Positions 25,963 through 38,347 of a DNA stretch of 64,000 nt are shown here, piece after piece (position 1 is the first letter of the stretch; each line of letters opens with the position of its first letter). The stretch comes from Pseudomonas sp. ANT_H12B (GTDB lineage Bacteria; Pseudomonadota; Gammaproteobacteria; Pseudomonadales; Pseudomonadaceae), in the NCBI RefSeq assembly GCF_008369325.1, contig NZ_VOBI01000001.1, positions 1-64,000 on the forward strand. Direction: 5' to 3'. The position numbers and the translations under genes were made by a program. The notes under the pieces are model-generated. The model saw nothing but the letters and a program-made list of their open reading frames with translations. It searched no databases and had not been told where the DNA came from.

Positions 25963-26877
25963 TTACGAGGGGTGCCGGCTTGTACGCTTGAGCGTTTCGC
26001 TCGGCAATTCCTTGAACAACGCCCGATAGCTGCTGGAAAACCGCCCCAGATGCCAGAACGAGCACTGCATCGCCACTTCGGCAACGGTGGTTTCGTTCGG
26101 TGTACGGCTGAGCAATTCACGATGGGCGCTGTTGAGTCGGCGCAAGCGTAGCCAATGGGTTGGCGTCATACCGGTGTAGGCCTTGAACGCATGCTGCAAT
26201 TGACGCAGGGAAACCCCGGCAACCTGGGAAAGCTGCAACAGGTTCAGGGTTTCTTCCGGCGAATCAGCCGCCCATTCACCAATGCGCTTCATCACCGAGC
26301 GCTCTTCGGTCCGGCGCTGTAACCCACCGCGATCAAGGCAAACACAGGCGTTGTCGAGGATGTACAGACAGTCTTCCAGCAACTGCTGAGTCAACGCCTC
26401 CTTGCTTGGCGGGTCCAGCGTCTGCGCCAGCCGGGTCAACGTCCCGCTCAGCCAGCGGCTGAACAGCGCGTTCTGTCCCGAATTCAGTGGCGCCATGAAC
26501 AACCCTTCAAGCATGGCGACATTCAGGCCATGACGCTGCACGAAGTCCGGGCCGAACACCACGGCGATCTCCTGGTAGTTCTCCGGGGTGATCCAGATGT
26601 TGCGGCTTTCACCATTGAGGACGTAAAGCGAGTTGTCACTGCGATCGAAACAAAACGCCAGCGAGCCTTGCGGGGCGCTGAAATTCTGCTCGACCCGGGT
26701 GTTCATGTGCTCCTCGTAAATCTCCACGCCTTGCAGGTCGAGATAGCGCACCCGTCCGGCGAAATGCCCCGGTGACATCTGCTGGTAATGCTGCACCCAA
26801 CCCGGCGTGGCGCGGATTTGCTCGACCACATCGGCGGTATTGAACGCTTGAACTTGTAAGGCGTTGCACGTTGTCAT
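25963..26877 (-). CDS. AraC family regulator
   Basis: 304 residues. The N-terminal half resembles the sensor of EutR-like regulators (PGHFAGRVRYLDLQGVEIYEE) and the C-terminal ~100 residues hold two helix-turn-helix units (LSQVAGVSLRQLQHAFKAYT; CSFWHLGRFSSSYRALF). ATG at 26877 lies back-to-back with the glutamine-synthetase-like gene at 27039, so control of the polyamine-type operon is likely. Genes of this kind next to gamma-glutamylpolyamine synthetases are common in pseudomonads (from memory). Confidence 0.88.
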   Translation of the reverse strand: MTTCNALQVQAFNTADVVEQIRATPGWVQHYQQMSPGHFAGRVRYLDLQGVEIYEEHMNTRVEQNFSAPQGSLAFCFDRSDNSLYVLNGESRNIWITPENYQEIAVVFGPDFVQRHGLNVAMLEGLFMAPLNSGQNALFSRWLSGTLTRLAQTLDPPSKEALTQQLLEDCLYILDNACVCLDRGGLQRRTEERSVMKRIGEWAADSPEETLNLLQLSQVAGVSLRQLQHAFKAYTGMTPTHWLRLRRLNSAHRELLSRTPNETTVAEVAMQCSFWHLGRFSSSYRALFKELPSETLKRTSRHPS

Positions 26878-27038
26878 GGGAGACCTTACGCACTCGTTTG
26901 GTGCGTTTTGGTGCTGTTGAAAGTGGATAGATGGAACCGCAAGGCTCGCCCAAGATAGTCGTCAACGCGCCTCGGGGGAAGTGTGTGGTGGATGAAACCA
27001 GCCTCCCCGGCGTCAATAAAACCAATAACGAGGTCTCT

Positions 27039-28397
27039 ATGAATGTCCCTTTCGATCAGCTGTTCACGTGGCTGAAAGATCACAAGATTACCGAAGTCGA
27101 GTGTGTCGTCAGCGACCTGACCGGCATTGCGCGCGGCAAAATTGCACCCACCAACAAGTTCCTGCATGAGCGAGGCATGCGCCTGCCGGAAAGTGTGCTG
27201 TTGCAAACGGTAACCGGGGACTTTGTCGACGACGACATCTACTACGACCTGCTCGACCCGGCCGATATCGACATGGTCTGCAAACCCGTGGCCGACGCGG
27301 TGTACGTGATTCCATGGGCCATCGAGCCCACCGCCATTGTGATTCACGACACCTTCGACAAGTTCGGCAACCCCATTGAGCTGTCGCCACGCAACGTGTT
27401 GAAGAAAGTCTTGCAGCTTTACACCGACAAAGGCTGGAAGCCGATTGTCGCGCCGGAAATGGAGTTTTACCTGACCCAGCGCTGCGAAGATCCGGACTTG
27501 CCGTTGAAGGCGCCGCTGGGTCGTTCGGGCCGTGCGGAAAGCGGCCGGCAGTCGTTTTCCATCGACGCCGCCAACGAATTCGATCCGCTGTTCGAAGACG
27601 TCTATGACTGGTGCGAACTTCAGGGCCTGGACCTCGACACACTGATCCACGAAGACGGCCCGGCGCAGATGGAAATCAACTTCCGTCACGGCGACGCACT
27701 GGATCTGGCCGACCAGATCACCGTGTTCAAACGCACCCTGCGTGAAGCGGCGCTCAAACATAATGTGACCGCTACCTTCATGGCCAAACCGATCGGTGAT
27801 GAGCCTGGCAGCGCCATGCACATTCACCAGAGCGTGGTGGACATTGCCACCGGCCAACCGATCTTCGCCCATGCCGACGGCACTATGAGCGAGCTGTTCC
27901 TGCACCACATCGGTGGGCTGCAAAAGTACATTCCCAAAGTGTTGCCGATGTTTGCACCCAACGTGAACTCGTTCCGACGTTTCCTGCCGGACACCTCGGC
28001 GCCGGTGAATGTCGAATGGGGCGAAGAAAACCGTACGGTCGGTCTGCGCGTGCCAACGTCCACCCCGGATTCGATGCGCGTGGAAAACCGTTTGCCGGGG
28101 GCCGATGCCAACCCTTATCTGGCTATTGCGGCGAGTTTGTTGTGTGGCTATCTGGGCATGGTCGAGCGCGTCGAGCCGAGCGCTGCGGTGCAGGGTCGGG
28201 CTTATGAACGCCGCAACTTGCGCCTGCCGATCACCATCGAAGATGCCCTGAGGCAGATGGAAGAGTGCGAAACCGTATCGCGCTATCTGGGCAGCAAGTT
28301 CGTTCGCGGTTATGTCGCGGTCAAGCGCGCCGAGCACGAGAACTTCAAGCGCGTGATCAGCTCCTGGGAGCGTGAGTTCCTGCTGCTCAGCGTCTGA
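27039..28397 (+). CDS. puuA-like: Glutamine synthetase family protein, gamma-glutamylpolyamine synthetase type
   Basis: About 452 residues from ATG 27039 (MNVPFDQLFTWL) behind GAGG; the open frame upstream has no family similarity. Glutamine synthetase beta-grasp (about 20-105) and catalytic domain: metal-binding PEMEFYL and GPAQMEINFRH, GSAMHIHQS with the catalytic His, and FRRFLPDTSAPVNVEWG with ENRTVGLRVP. The lack of the adenylylation loop Tyr pattern and the neighbours (polyamine-binding protein, PuuB-like oxidase) favour ATP-dependent gamma-glutamylation of a polyamine or monoamine rather than ammonia assimilation. It is probably regulated by the divergent AraC gene. Confidence 0.88.
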   Translation: MNVPFDQLFTWLKDHKITEVECVVSDLTGIARGKIAPTNKFLHERGMRLPESVLLQTVTGDFVDDDIYYDLLDPADIDMVCKPVADAVYVIPWAIEPTAIVIHDTFDKFGNPIELSPRNVLKKVLQLYTDKGWKPIVAPEMEFYLTQRCEDPDLPLKAPLGRSGRAESGRQSFSIDAANEFDPLFEDVYDWCELQGLDLDTLIHEDGPAQMEINFRHGDALDLADQITVFKRTLREAALKHNVTATFMAKPIGDEPGSAMHIHQSVVDIATGQPIFAHADGTMSELFLHHIGGLQKYIPKVLPMFAPNVNSFRRFLPDTSAPVNVEWGEENRTVGLRVPTSTPDSMRVENRLPGADANPYLAIAASLLCGYLGMVERVEPSAAVQGRAYERRNLRLPITIEDALRQMEECETVSRYLGSKFVRGYVAVKRAEHENFKRVISSWEREFLLLSV

Positions 28398-28404
28398 GAC
28401 CTGA

Positions 28405-30935
<2,531 letters not shown>

Positions 30936-31041
30936 CGCCCTCCCCCAACTGATCGTTTGAGTCTTTCGATTTGCTCAATCGTGAGGCACTTCTATATTGA
31001 GGGAGTGCTCATCACTTCCTGCCTCCTGTCGAGCTTGGCCT

Positions 31042-31638
31042 ATGGCAACGACTGAACAGCTGATCATCTGCGAGCACTGCGACTGCGTGTATGAAAAAGT
31101 CACGCTCGCCAAACATCAGAAAACCCTCTGTACACGCTGCGGCGGCGTGCTTCAGCGCTATAACGGTCTGACGGTGGAGCAGCGTCTGGCGTTGAGCTTC
31201 ACCGCGCTGGTGGTATGGATTTTCACCAATTTCTATCCGGTGATGAGCATCAGCCTCAAAGGCCTGAAAAACAGCGCCACGCTCTGGGATTCGGTCCTGG
31301 CCCTGAGCCACGGACCCATCACGTTCATTGCGATGGTGGCGGCGATCGCGATGATCATCGCGCCGATTTTCCAACTGGTGCTGCTTATCTGGGTCCTGAG
31401 CTTCGCCCTCGCACACCAACGTTCTCCCGGATTCAGGTTCTGCATGCGCTGGCTGGAAACCCTCAGGCCCTGGAGCATGCTGGAGGTCTGTCTGCTGGGC
31501 GCAATGGTCGCCGTCATCAAACTCGCCGGGTTGCTGGATGTGTTGCCCGGCATCGGTCTGTTTGCCTTGGCAATTCTCAGCCTGATGATGATCCGTATCG
31601 CCGGGCGCGACGTCCGTGACCTGTGGGACACGTTATGA
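31042..31638 (+). CDS. pqiA: Paraquat-inducible protein A-like membrane protein 1
   Basis: About 198 residues from ATG 31042. An N-terminal zinc-ribbon pair (CEHCDCVY, CTRCGGVL) is followed by four membrane segments with the PqiA motif FYPVMSISLKG. E. coli PqiA joins two such domains in one chain; here they are two proteins. It belongs to an envelope lipid-transport operon with the MCE protein PqiB and the lipoprotein PqiC. The next gene starts on its stop (ATGA). Confidence 0.9.
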   Translation: MATTEQLIICEHCDCVYEKVTLAKHQKTLCTRCGGVLQRYNGLTVEQRLALSFTALVVWIFTNFYPVMSISLKGLKNSATLWDSVLALSHGPITFIAMVAAIAMIIAPIFQLVLLIWVLSFALAHQRSPGFRFCMRWLETLRPWSMLEVCLLGAMVAVIKLAGLLDVLPGIGLFALAILSLMMIRIAGRDVRDLWDTL

Positions 31639-32291
31639 AAAGGCCTCCGGTGGCGAGCGAACTTAATCTGTGCCTGTGTCACAGCTGCGGGCTGGCCTGT
31701 GACATGACACTCGAACCCCACGAATGCGAGCGTTGCGGCGCGCCGCTGCATCGATACAAAACCAACTCGCTCGCCCGGACCTGGGCCTACATGTTCACTG
31801 CCCTGGCGTTTTACGTCCCGGCCAATCTGCTGCCGGTAATGAACACCCAGATGGTCGGCAACGGCGCCGACAGCACGATCATGAGCGGCGTGCTGGAGTT
31901 CTGGCAGCACGGCGCCTGGGACATCGCCCTGATCATTTTTATCGCCAGTATCGCGGTGCCGGGCATCAAGTTCGTCGCCCTGACGCTGCTGCTGGTGACC
32001 GTTCAGCGCGGCAGCCAATGGGCGCGCAAGGAGCGGTCAAAAATGTACCGTTTCGTCGAGCTCATCGGTTACTGGTCAATGCTCGATGTGATCGTGGTGG
32101 CGCTGGTGGCCGCACTGGTGAAGTTTCAAGCCCTGGCCGATATCGAACCGCGCCCGGGCATTCTGTTTTTTGGTCTGGTGGTGGTGTTCACCATGCTGTC
32201 AGCGATGAGTTTCGACCCGCGCCTGATCTGGCAAAAAGAACAGCAAAACCCACAAAACGAGGAGGTCACGGATGAAGTCGCAAGCCACTGA
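31635..32291 (+). CDS. pqiA: Paraquat-inducible protein A-like membrane protein 2
   Basis: 218 residues from ATG 31635, overlapping the previous stop by 4 bases. The same plan as its neighbour: zinc ribbon (CLCHSCGLAC, CERCGAPL), then four membrane segments with PANLLPVMNTQMVG. It is the second half of what is a single PqiA chain in enterobacteria. It overlaps the start of pqiB by 20 bases, so translation is coupled. Confidence 0.9.
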   Translation: MKRPPVASELNLCLCHSCGLACDMTLEPHECERCGAPLHRYKTNSLARTWAYMFTALAFYVPANLLPVMNTQMVGNGADSTIMSGVLEFWQHGAWDIALIIFIASIAVPGIKFVALTLLLVTVQRGSQWARKERSKMYRFVELIGYWSMLDVIVVALVAALVKFQALADIEPRPGILFFGLVVVFTMLSAMSFDPRLIWQKEQQNPQNEEVTDEVASH

Positions 32292-33927
32292 CGGGCCGCA
32301 AGCCCCCGGCCACGCCCCGATCAAGACTCGTCGTTTCAGCGTATCGCTGGTATGGATCGTGCCAATTGTGGCCGTGCTGGTGGGGATCTCGCTTGTCGTG
32401 CACAGCCTTATGCAGGAAGGCCCGACCATCACCGTCACGTTCAAGACCGGTAGCGGCCTGACCGCCAACAAGACCGAGGTCAAATACCGCAACGTGGTGA
32501 TCGGCCAAGTCTCGGACGTAGAACTGAGCGACGATCAGAAAAGCGTCAACGCCACGATCAAACTGGCCAAGCAAGCGGAAAGTTTCACCCGTGAAGACTC
32601 GCAATTCTGGGTGGTGCGACCGCGTATCGGCGCCGGCGGGGTTTCGGGGATCGATACCCTGCTGTCCGGCGACTACATTGGCGCCGACATCGGCCAGTCC
32701 AACGCCCGCGCAAAAAACTTCACCGGTCTGGAAAACCCGCCACCCATTACCTATGGCGAGCCGGGCAAGCGTTTCACCCTGCATACCCAGGACCTCGGTT
32801 CGCTGGATATCGGCTCCCCGGTTTATTACCGCAAGATTCCGGTCGGCCAGGTGGTGGCCTATGCCCTGGATGCGGACGGCAAAGGGGTCAACATCGAAGT
32901 CTTCATTCATTCGCCCAATGATGCTTACGTCACCGAAAACACGCGGTTCTGGAACGCCAGCGGGATCGACGTGAATGTCGGCGCCAACGGCTTTTCGGTG
33001 AAAACCGAGTCGCTATCTTCCATCCTGGTGGGCGGCATCGCCTTCCGCGCTCCGGAATACAGCCCCAACGATCAACCGGCCGCAGAGGCAAAAGCGTTCG
33101 ACCTGTTCGAAGATCAGCTAACCGCCCTCGCCCCGCCCAGCGGCAAGGGACAGTTCTTGAGTTTGCGTTTCGATCAGGCCTTGCGCGGGCTCAGAGTCGG
33201 GGCGCCGGTGGAATTCCTTGGCATCGAGTTCGGCAGAGTCGTGTCGGTCAATCTGGATTTCGACGCGAAAAAACGCAGTTTCCCGGTCAATGTCGGCATC
33301 GTGATCTATCCGCAACGGCTCGGACAGGCCCACATCAAAATGCTCAAGGTCTTGAAGCATGACCCCGAAGACGAAGCCGCGGGCGTACGCCTGATCGGCA
33401 GCTTCATCGACAACGGCCTGCGGGCTCAGGCTCGTAGCGGCAACCTGTTGACCGGTCAGCTGTACATCGCGCTCGACTTCTACCCCAAAGCGGAGAAAGT
33501 CGTGTTCGATCCGACTGCCCGGCCGGTCTCTATCCCGACCATTCCTGGCAGCCTGGAACAGTTGCAGGAAAAACTCGAAGGCATGGTCAACAAGATCAAC
33601 CAATTGCCGATCGAGCGCATAGCCGGCAACCTCGACAGCAACCTCGTCGAACTGCGCAAAGGGCTTGCCCAATTCAACGCCAAGACCCTGCCCGGCGTGC
33701 AGACCACCCTCGCGGACGTCAGCAAGACCCTGCAATCGGCCAGTTCGACGCTTGCCGAAGACTCACCGCAACGTGAACAGTTGACCCAGACCCTGGACGA
33801 ACTCGGACGCATGTCGCGCTCCTTGCGTGAACTCTCGGATTACCTGGGACGGCATCCGGAATCGCTGATCCGCGGCCGACCCGACAATGCCGCGCCAATG
33901 GATCTGCAAGGGCCACCACGCAAATGA
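32272..33927 (+). CDS. pqiB: MCE-domain protein PqiB
   Basis: 551 residues with one N-terminal membrane segment (about 22-44) followed by three MCE repeats; the first begins GPTITVTFKTGSGLTANKTE, the later ones near residues 160 and 290. A C-terminal helical region (about 430-530) would form the needle seen in E. coli PqiB, where a periplasm-spanning tube carries lipids between the membranes. ATG 32272 is preceded by GAGG. Confidence 0.93.
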   Translation: MKSQATDGPQAPGHAPIKTRRFSVSLVWIVPIVAVLVGISLVVHSLMQEGPTITVTFKTGSGLTANKTEVKYRNVVIGQVSDVELSDDQKSVNATIKLAKQAESFTREDSQFWVVRPRIGAGGVSGIDTLLSGDYIGADIGQSNARAKNFTGLENPPPITYGEPGKRFTLHTQDLGSLDIGSPVYYRKIPVGQVVAYALDADGKGVNIEVFIHSPNDAYVTENTRFWNASGIDVNVGANGFSVKTESLSSILVGGIAFRAPEYSPNDQPAAEAKAFDLFEDQLTALAPPSGKGQFLSLRFDQALRGLRVGAPVEFLGIEFGRVVSVNLDFDAKKRSFPVNVGIVIYPQRLGQAHIKMLKVLKHDPEDEAAGVRLIGSFIDNGLRAQARSGNLLTGQLYIALDFYPKAEKVVFDPTARPVSIPTIPGSLEQLQEKLEGMVNKINQLPIERIAGNLDSNLVELRKGLAQFNAKTLPGVQTTLADVSKTLQSASSTLAEDSPQREQLTQTLDELGRMSRSLRELSDYLGRHPESLIRGRPDNAAPMDLQGPPRK

Positions 33928-33944
33928 CCACAGGAGCATCACCC

Positions 33945-34505
33945 ATGGCTTTTCCGCTGAAGATCACCTTGGTCGCTGCGTTGCTGCTGCTCGCCGCTTG
34001 TCGCAGTGATCCGATTCAGTTTCATACCCTGATTCCGGCGCAACCGGGCCTTGCTGCGCGCAACAGCGGTGCGGAAATCCAGATTGAGGGCATCAGCGTC
34101 CCGCCCCAGGTCGATCGTCCACAGATCGTCATTCGCCAGGGCAACAGTGGCATGGCGATTCTCGAAACGGAGTGGTGGGCCGCGAGTCTGGTGGATGAAT
34201 TGCGCAGCGCGCTGATCGATCAAATGGTCAACAGCAATCCTCGGCGCAACGTGTCGGTGCGGTTAGACGTGCAGCGGTTTGATTCGATTCCCGGTCAATA
34301 TGCATTGATCGACGTCAAGTGGCGCCTGCGCAATCTGAGCGAGGGTGATGCTGGGCTCCTCACCTGCCGCAGCACTTTGCAGACGCCTTCAGGCGCTTCC
34401 ATCGATGAGTTGGTGGCGGCGCAACAAAACAACGTCAAACGCTTGGCCGCGCTTATTAGCCAGGCCGCTGGCGGAACACAAAAAGGATGTCCATCGGTCC
34501 AGTGA
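33945..34505 (+). CDS. pqiC: PqiC-type lipoprotein (ABC-type transport auxiliary)
   Basis: About 186 residues from ATG 33945, with GGAG nearby; an in-frame ATG at 33924 overlaps the pqiB stop but gives a poor signal peptide. Lipobox LLLLAAC predicts lipidation at Cys and anchoring in the outer membrane. The ABC_trans_aux fold shows as HTLIP, EIQIEGISVPPQVDRPQIV and WWAASL. It anchors the PqiB tube at the outer membrane in E. coli. Confidence 0.9.
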   Translation: MAFPLKITLVAALLLLAACRSDPIQFHTLIPAQPGLAARNSGAEIQIEGISVPPQVDRPQIVIRQGNSGMAILETEWWAASLVDELRSALIDQMVNSNPRRNVSVRLDVQRFDSIPGQYALIDVKWRLRNLSEGDAGLLTCRSTLQTPSGASIDELVAAQQNNVKRLAALISQAAGGTQKGCPSVQ

Positions 34506-34556
34506 TTTGTCGTTTTTTTCTCGTTGGGGCCTTTACATTTGCCGCGCCTTAAACAT

Positions 34557-34575
34557 GCAAATGATTCGTATTGAT
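34557..34575 (+). promoter_or_regulatory. Fur-box-like sequence before the iron importer
   Basis: GCAAATGATTCGTATTGAT matches roughly 11 of 19 positions of the Fur consensus and lies about 80 bases upstream of the binding-protein start. The function of the downstream operon (iron uptake) supports it; the match alone is moderate. Confidence 0.45.
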
Positions 34576-34655
34576 CTACACTGATCGACGACCTTCCCCG
34601 TTGGTTCTGTCGAATCTGCGTGCTCGATTCTAAAAAAAACAGGAGCTGTCACTGC

Positions 34656-35669
34656 ATGATTTCTCACATCCCTTCTTTCCTGAAAAAAGCACTGTTGGCC
34701 ACCGCGCTGCTGAGCGCCGGTCACGTGTATGCGGCCGATGCCGACGGCATTGTGGTCTACAACGCCCAGCACGAAAGCCTGACCAAAGCCTGGATCGAGG
34801 GCTTTACCAAGGAAACCGGCATCAAGGTCACCGTGCGCAATGGCGACGACACCGAGATGGGCAATCAGATTGTGCAAGAAGGCGCCGCCTCGCCGGCTGA
34901 CGTGTTCCTGACCGAAAATTCCCCGGCGATGGTGCTGGTCGACAACGCGGGGTTGTTTGCACCGGTTGCGCCGACAACCCTGGAACAGGTTGACGCAGCC
35001 TACCGCCCGGCTCATGGCAAATGGGTGGGGATCGCCGCGCGTTCCACGGTGTTTGTCTACAACCCGAGCAAACTGCCTGAAGCCGAGTTGCCCAAGTCGC
35101 TGATGGACCTTGCCGGTCCGGACTGGAAAGGTCGCTGGGGCGCGTCGCCGGCCGGTGCCGACTTTCAGGCCATCGTCGCCGCCGTGCTCGAACTCAAGGG
35201 TGAAGCCGCGACCCTCGAATGGTTGAAAGGGATGAAAACCAACTTTACGGCGTACCGAGGCAACAGTGCGGTGCTTAAAGCGGTCAATGCCGGTCAGATC
35301 GACAGCGGCGTGATTTATCACTATTACCGCTTCGGCGATCAGGCCAAGACTGGTGAAAACAGCAAGAACACCGCCTTGCACTACTTCAAACACAAGGATC
35401 CGGGCGCCTTTGTCAGCCTCTCCGGCGGCGGCGTTCTGGCGTCCAGCAAACACAAGGACCAAGCCCAGGCATTCCTCAAGTGGGTGACCGGCAAAGACGG
35501 CCAGGCCATCCTTAAAACCGGTAACTCGTTTGAATACGCCGTGGGCAAGAACGCTGAGTCCAACTCAAAACTGGTGCCTTTGCCGCAACTCGACGCGCCA
35601 ACAGTCGATGCCTCAAAACTCGACAGTAAAAAAGCCGTGGAGCTGATGACTCAGGCCGGGCTGCTTTAA
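34656..35669 (+). CDS. Iron(III) ABC transporter substrate-binding protein
   Basis: 337 residues from ATG 34656, with AGGAG upstream. Signal peptide ends HVYAAD; the mature protein begins GIVVYNAQHESLTKAWIEGF, diagnostic of the FbpA/HitA/FutA class of ferric-binding proteins. IYHYYRFGDQ carries the paired Tyr ligands expected for Fe(III). It is first in an operon with permease and ATPase. Confidence 0.93.
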   Translation: MISHIPSFLKKALLATALLSAGHVYAADADGIVVYNAQHESLTKAWIEGFTKETGIKVTVRNGDDTEMGNQIVQEGAASPADVFLTENSPAMVLVDNAGLFAPVAPTTLEQVDAAYRPAHGKWVGIAARSTVFVYNPSKLPEAELPKSLMDLAGPDWKGRWGASPAGADFQAIVAAVLELKGEAATLEWLKGMKTNFTAYRGNSAVLKAVNAGQIDSGVIYHYYRFGDQAKTGENSKNTALHYFKHKDPGAFVSLSGGGVLASSKHKDQAQAFLKWVTGKDGQAILKTGNSFEYAVGKNAESNSKLVPLPQLDAPTVDASKLDSKKAVELMTQAGLL

Positions 35670-35672
35670 TTG

Positions 35673-37271
35673 ATGCCTGAAACCCTGCCAGCGAATGTTG
35701 CCGAGGCGATACCCGCGAACTTGCGCCGAAGATCCCACGGCCTCTTTGCAGGCCGCGGTGGCGCGTGGGTGATCGGTACGGCGGCGCTGGTTTCGCTGCT
35801 GGCGCTACTGCCGATTGCCTTCGTCATCGGCGTATCCTTCCAGACGGGCTGGGCAACCCTTGTGCCGCTGGCATTGCGGCCAAGGGTCGGCGAGTTGCTG
35901 ATCAACACCGTGTTGCTGGTCGTGCTCACCATTCCCTTGTGCGTCACGTTGGGCTTGGCGCTGGCGTGGCTGACCGAGCGCACCGACATACCGGGACGGC
36001 GCTGGTGGTCGCTGCTGGCGACCGCGCCGCTGGCGGTTCCGGCCTTCGTTCACAGCTATGCCTGGGTCAGTCTGGTGCCACCGATTCATGGGTTGTTCGC
36101 CGGGGTTCTGGTCTCGGTGATCGCCTACTTCCCCTTCCTGTATTTGCCGATTGCAGCGACCTTGCGCCGGCTCGATCCGGCCATCGAAGATGTCGCCGAA
36201 TCGCTGGGCCTCAAGCCCTGGGCGGTATTTTTCCGGGTGGTGGTGCCGCAATTGCGCCTGGCAATCTGCGGCGGCGCCTTGCTGGTTGGCCTGCACTTGC
36301 TGGCCGAATATGGCCTGTACGCGATGATCCGCTTCGACACGTTCACCACGGCGATCTTCGACCAGTTCAAATCCACCTTCAACGGGCCTGCCGCCAACAT
36401 GTTGGCCGGCCTGCTCGCGCTGTGCTGCCTGGCAATGCTGACCGTCGAATCCGCGGCTCGTGGCAACGCGCGTTATGCCCGGGTCGGTTCGGGAAGTGCC
36501 CGCGAGCAGCGGGTCGTACATCTGAAAGCGAACACAGCCGCACTCGCACTGACCTTGCAAATCGTCACCTGTGCACTGGCGCTGGGTGTGCCATTGCTGA
36601 CCCTGAGCAAGTGGCTGATCGCGGGTGGTACGCAAGTCTGGCAGATGACCGAACTGTTGCCGGCGCTAGAGCAGACACTGCTGTTGGCTGTCTCGGGGGC
36701 TGTTTTGACCACGTTGGCGGCTATCCCGATTGCCTGGCTGTCGATTCGTTCACCGGGCCGACTGCAGCGAATCCTGGAAAGCTGTAATTACATCACCAGT
36801 TCGTTGCCGGGCATTGTCGTGGCCCTGGCACTGGTGACCATCACGATTCATTTTGCCCGGCCGATTTACCAGACCACCGTTACGGTGTTGCTCGCGTATC
36901 TACTGATGTTTTTGCCCCGTGCGTTAGTGAGCTTACGTGCCGGTATCGCCCAGGCACCGGTGGAACTGGAAAACATGGCCCGCAGTCTCGGTCGCTCACC
37001 CGCCCGGGCACTGTGGCTGATCACCTTGCGTTTGGCCGCACCCGGGGCTGCCGCGGGCGCGGCGCTGGTGTTTCTGGCGATCACCAATGAATTGACCGCC
37101 ACGCTGCTGCTTGCCCCGAACGGTACACGCACCCTGGCCACCGGGTTCTGGGCCATGACCAGCGAAATCGACTACGCCGCCGCTGCACCCTACGCCCTGC
37201 TGATGATTTTGCTGTCGCTTCCGTTGACCGGACTTCTTTATCACCAATCCAAACGAACGGCTGGCCGATGA
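35673..37271 (+). CDS. Iron(III) ABC transporter permease
   Basis: About 532 residues from ATG 35673, three bases after the stop of the binding protein gene. It is a duplicated permease with about twelve membrane segments and two coupling loops: [20 protein letters not shown] and [19 protein letters not shown], as in FbpB/HitB. It overlaps the ATPase gene by 4 bases (ATGA at 37268). Confidence 0.93.
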   Translation: MPETLPANVAEAIPANLRRRSHGLFAGRGGAWVIGTAALVSLLALLPIAFVIGVSFQTGWATLVPLALRPRVGELLINTVLLVVLTIPLCVTLGLALAWLTERTDIPGRRWWSLLATAPLAVPAFVHSYAWVSLVPPIHGLFAGVLVSVIAYFPFLYLPIAATLRRLDPAIEDVAESLGLKPWAVFFRVVVPQLRLAICGGALLVGLHLLAEYGLYAMIRFDTFTTAIFDQFKSTFNGPAANMLAGLLALCCLAMLTVESAARGNARYARVGSGSAREQRVVHLKANTAALALTLQIVTCALALGVPLLTLSKWLIAGGTQVWQMTELLPALEQTLLLAVSGAVLTTLAAIPIAWLSIRSPGRLQRILESCNYITSSLPGIVVALALVTITIHFARPIYQTTVTVLLAYLLMFLPRALVSLRAGIAQAPVELENMARSLGRSPARALWLITLRLAAPGAAAGAALVFLAITNELTATLLLAPNGTRTLATGFWAMTSEIDYAAAAPYALLMILLSLPLTGLLYHQSKRTAGR

Positions 37272-38338
37272 ACGCTCTTGAACTGCACTCGATCTGCAAG
37301 ACCTACGGTTCCCAACGAGCCCTGGAAAACATCAGCCTGTCGGTACCGACGGGCAGTCGTACGGTGATTGTCGGCCCTTCAGGTTCGGGCAAGACCACCT
37401 TGCTGCGGATGATCGCCGGCTTCGAATTCCCGGACACGGGGCGTCTTTCACTCAATGGCCAAACGCTCGTCGACAGCACGCATGAGGTGCCGGCGCATCA
37501 ACGTTTGATTGGTTATGTTCCCCAGGACGGCGCCCTGTTCCCGCACATGACCGTGGCCGCGAACATCGGTTTCGGGCTATCGATCAAGGGCCGTGCAAAA
37601 CAGGAGCGAGTCGCAGAGTTGATGGACAGCGTGGCGTTGGATGCAAACATGGTCAACCGTTGGCCCCATGAGCTTTCCGGCGGCCAGCAACAACGCGTGG
37701 CACTGGCGCGGGCGTTGGCGCAACAGCCGCGCTTGATGTTGCTGGACGAGCCGTTTTCGGCCCTCGATACAGGCCTGCGCGCCGCCATGCGCAAATTGGT
37801 CGCGCGGCTGCTGGCTGACGCTGGCGTCACCACCATTCTGGTCACCCATGACCAGAGCGAAGCGTTGTCATTCGCCGATCAGCTGGCAGTGATGCGCCAA
37901 GGCCGGCTCGTGCAATCGGGGCATCCACTGGATCTGTACCGCTACCCTGATGACGAACAAACCGCACTGTTCCTCGGCGAAGCCGTGGTCATGCCCGCCA
38001 GAATTGAAGCGGGCTGGGCCCATTGCGACCTGGGTCGGATACCGGTCAACAACCACAGGAACAATAAATCAGCGCAGATCATGTTGCGGCCCGAACAGTT
38101 GCAGCTGGTCAGCATTCAGCCCGGTCCCGCAGAGGCTGCCGGGTGTCGCGCGTTGGTGACCGAGCGGGATTTCAGCGGCAATACCTGCACGGTGACCGTG
38201 GAGCTAGAGTCGCTTGTTTTCGGGGCTCCGCCAGGTCGATCACTCATGGTGCGCAGTTCGGGCATGTATGCGCCACCCACGGGTAGCGCGGTTCACGTCT
38301 CAACGATCGGCCATGCGCATGTCCTGAGCGAAGCCTGA
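37268..38338 (+). CDS. Iron(III) ABC transporter ATP-binding protein
   Basis: 356 residues: Walker A GPSGSGKT, signature [15 protein letters not shown], Walker [12 protein letters not shown], and a C-terminal TOBE-like domain (about 270-350) as in FbpC. It completes an FbpABC/HitABC-type importer for ferric ion delivered to the periplasm. Confidence 0.94.
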   Translation: MNALELHSICKTYGSQRALENISLSVPTGSRTVIVGPSGSGKTTLLRMIAGFEFPDTGRLSLNGQTLVDSTHEVPAHQRLIGYVPQDGALFPHMTVAANIGFGLSIKGRAKQERVAELMDSVALDANMVNRWPHELSGGQQQRVALARALAQQPRLMLLDEPFSALDTGLRAAMRKLVARLLADAGVTTILVTHDQSEALSFADQLAVMRQGRLVQSGHPLDLYRYPDDEQTALFLGEAVVMPARIEAGWAHCDLGRIPVNNHRNNKSAQIMLRPEQLQLVSIQPGPAEAAGCRALVTERDFSGNTCTVTVELESLVFGAPPGRSLMVRSSGMYAPPTGSAVHVSTIGHAHVLSEA

Positions 38339-38347
38339 ACCTGTGCG

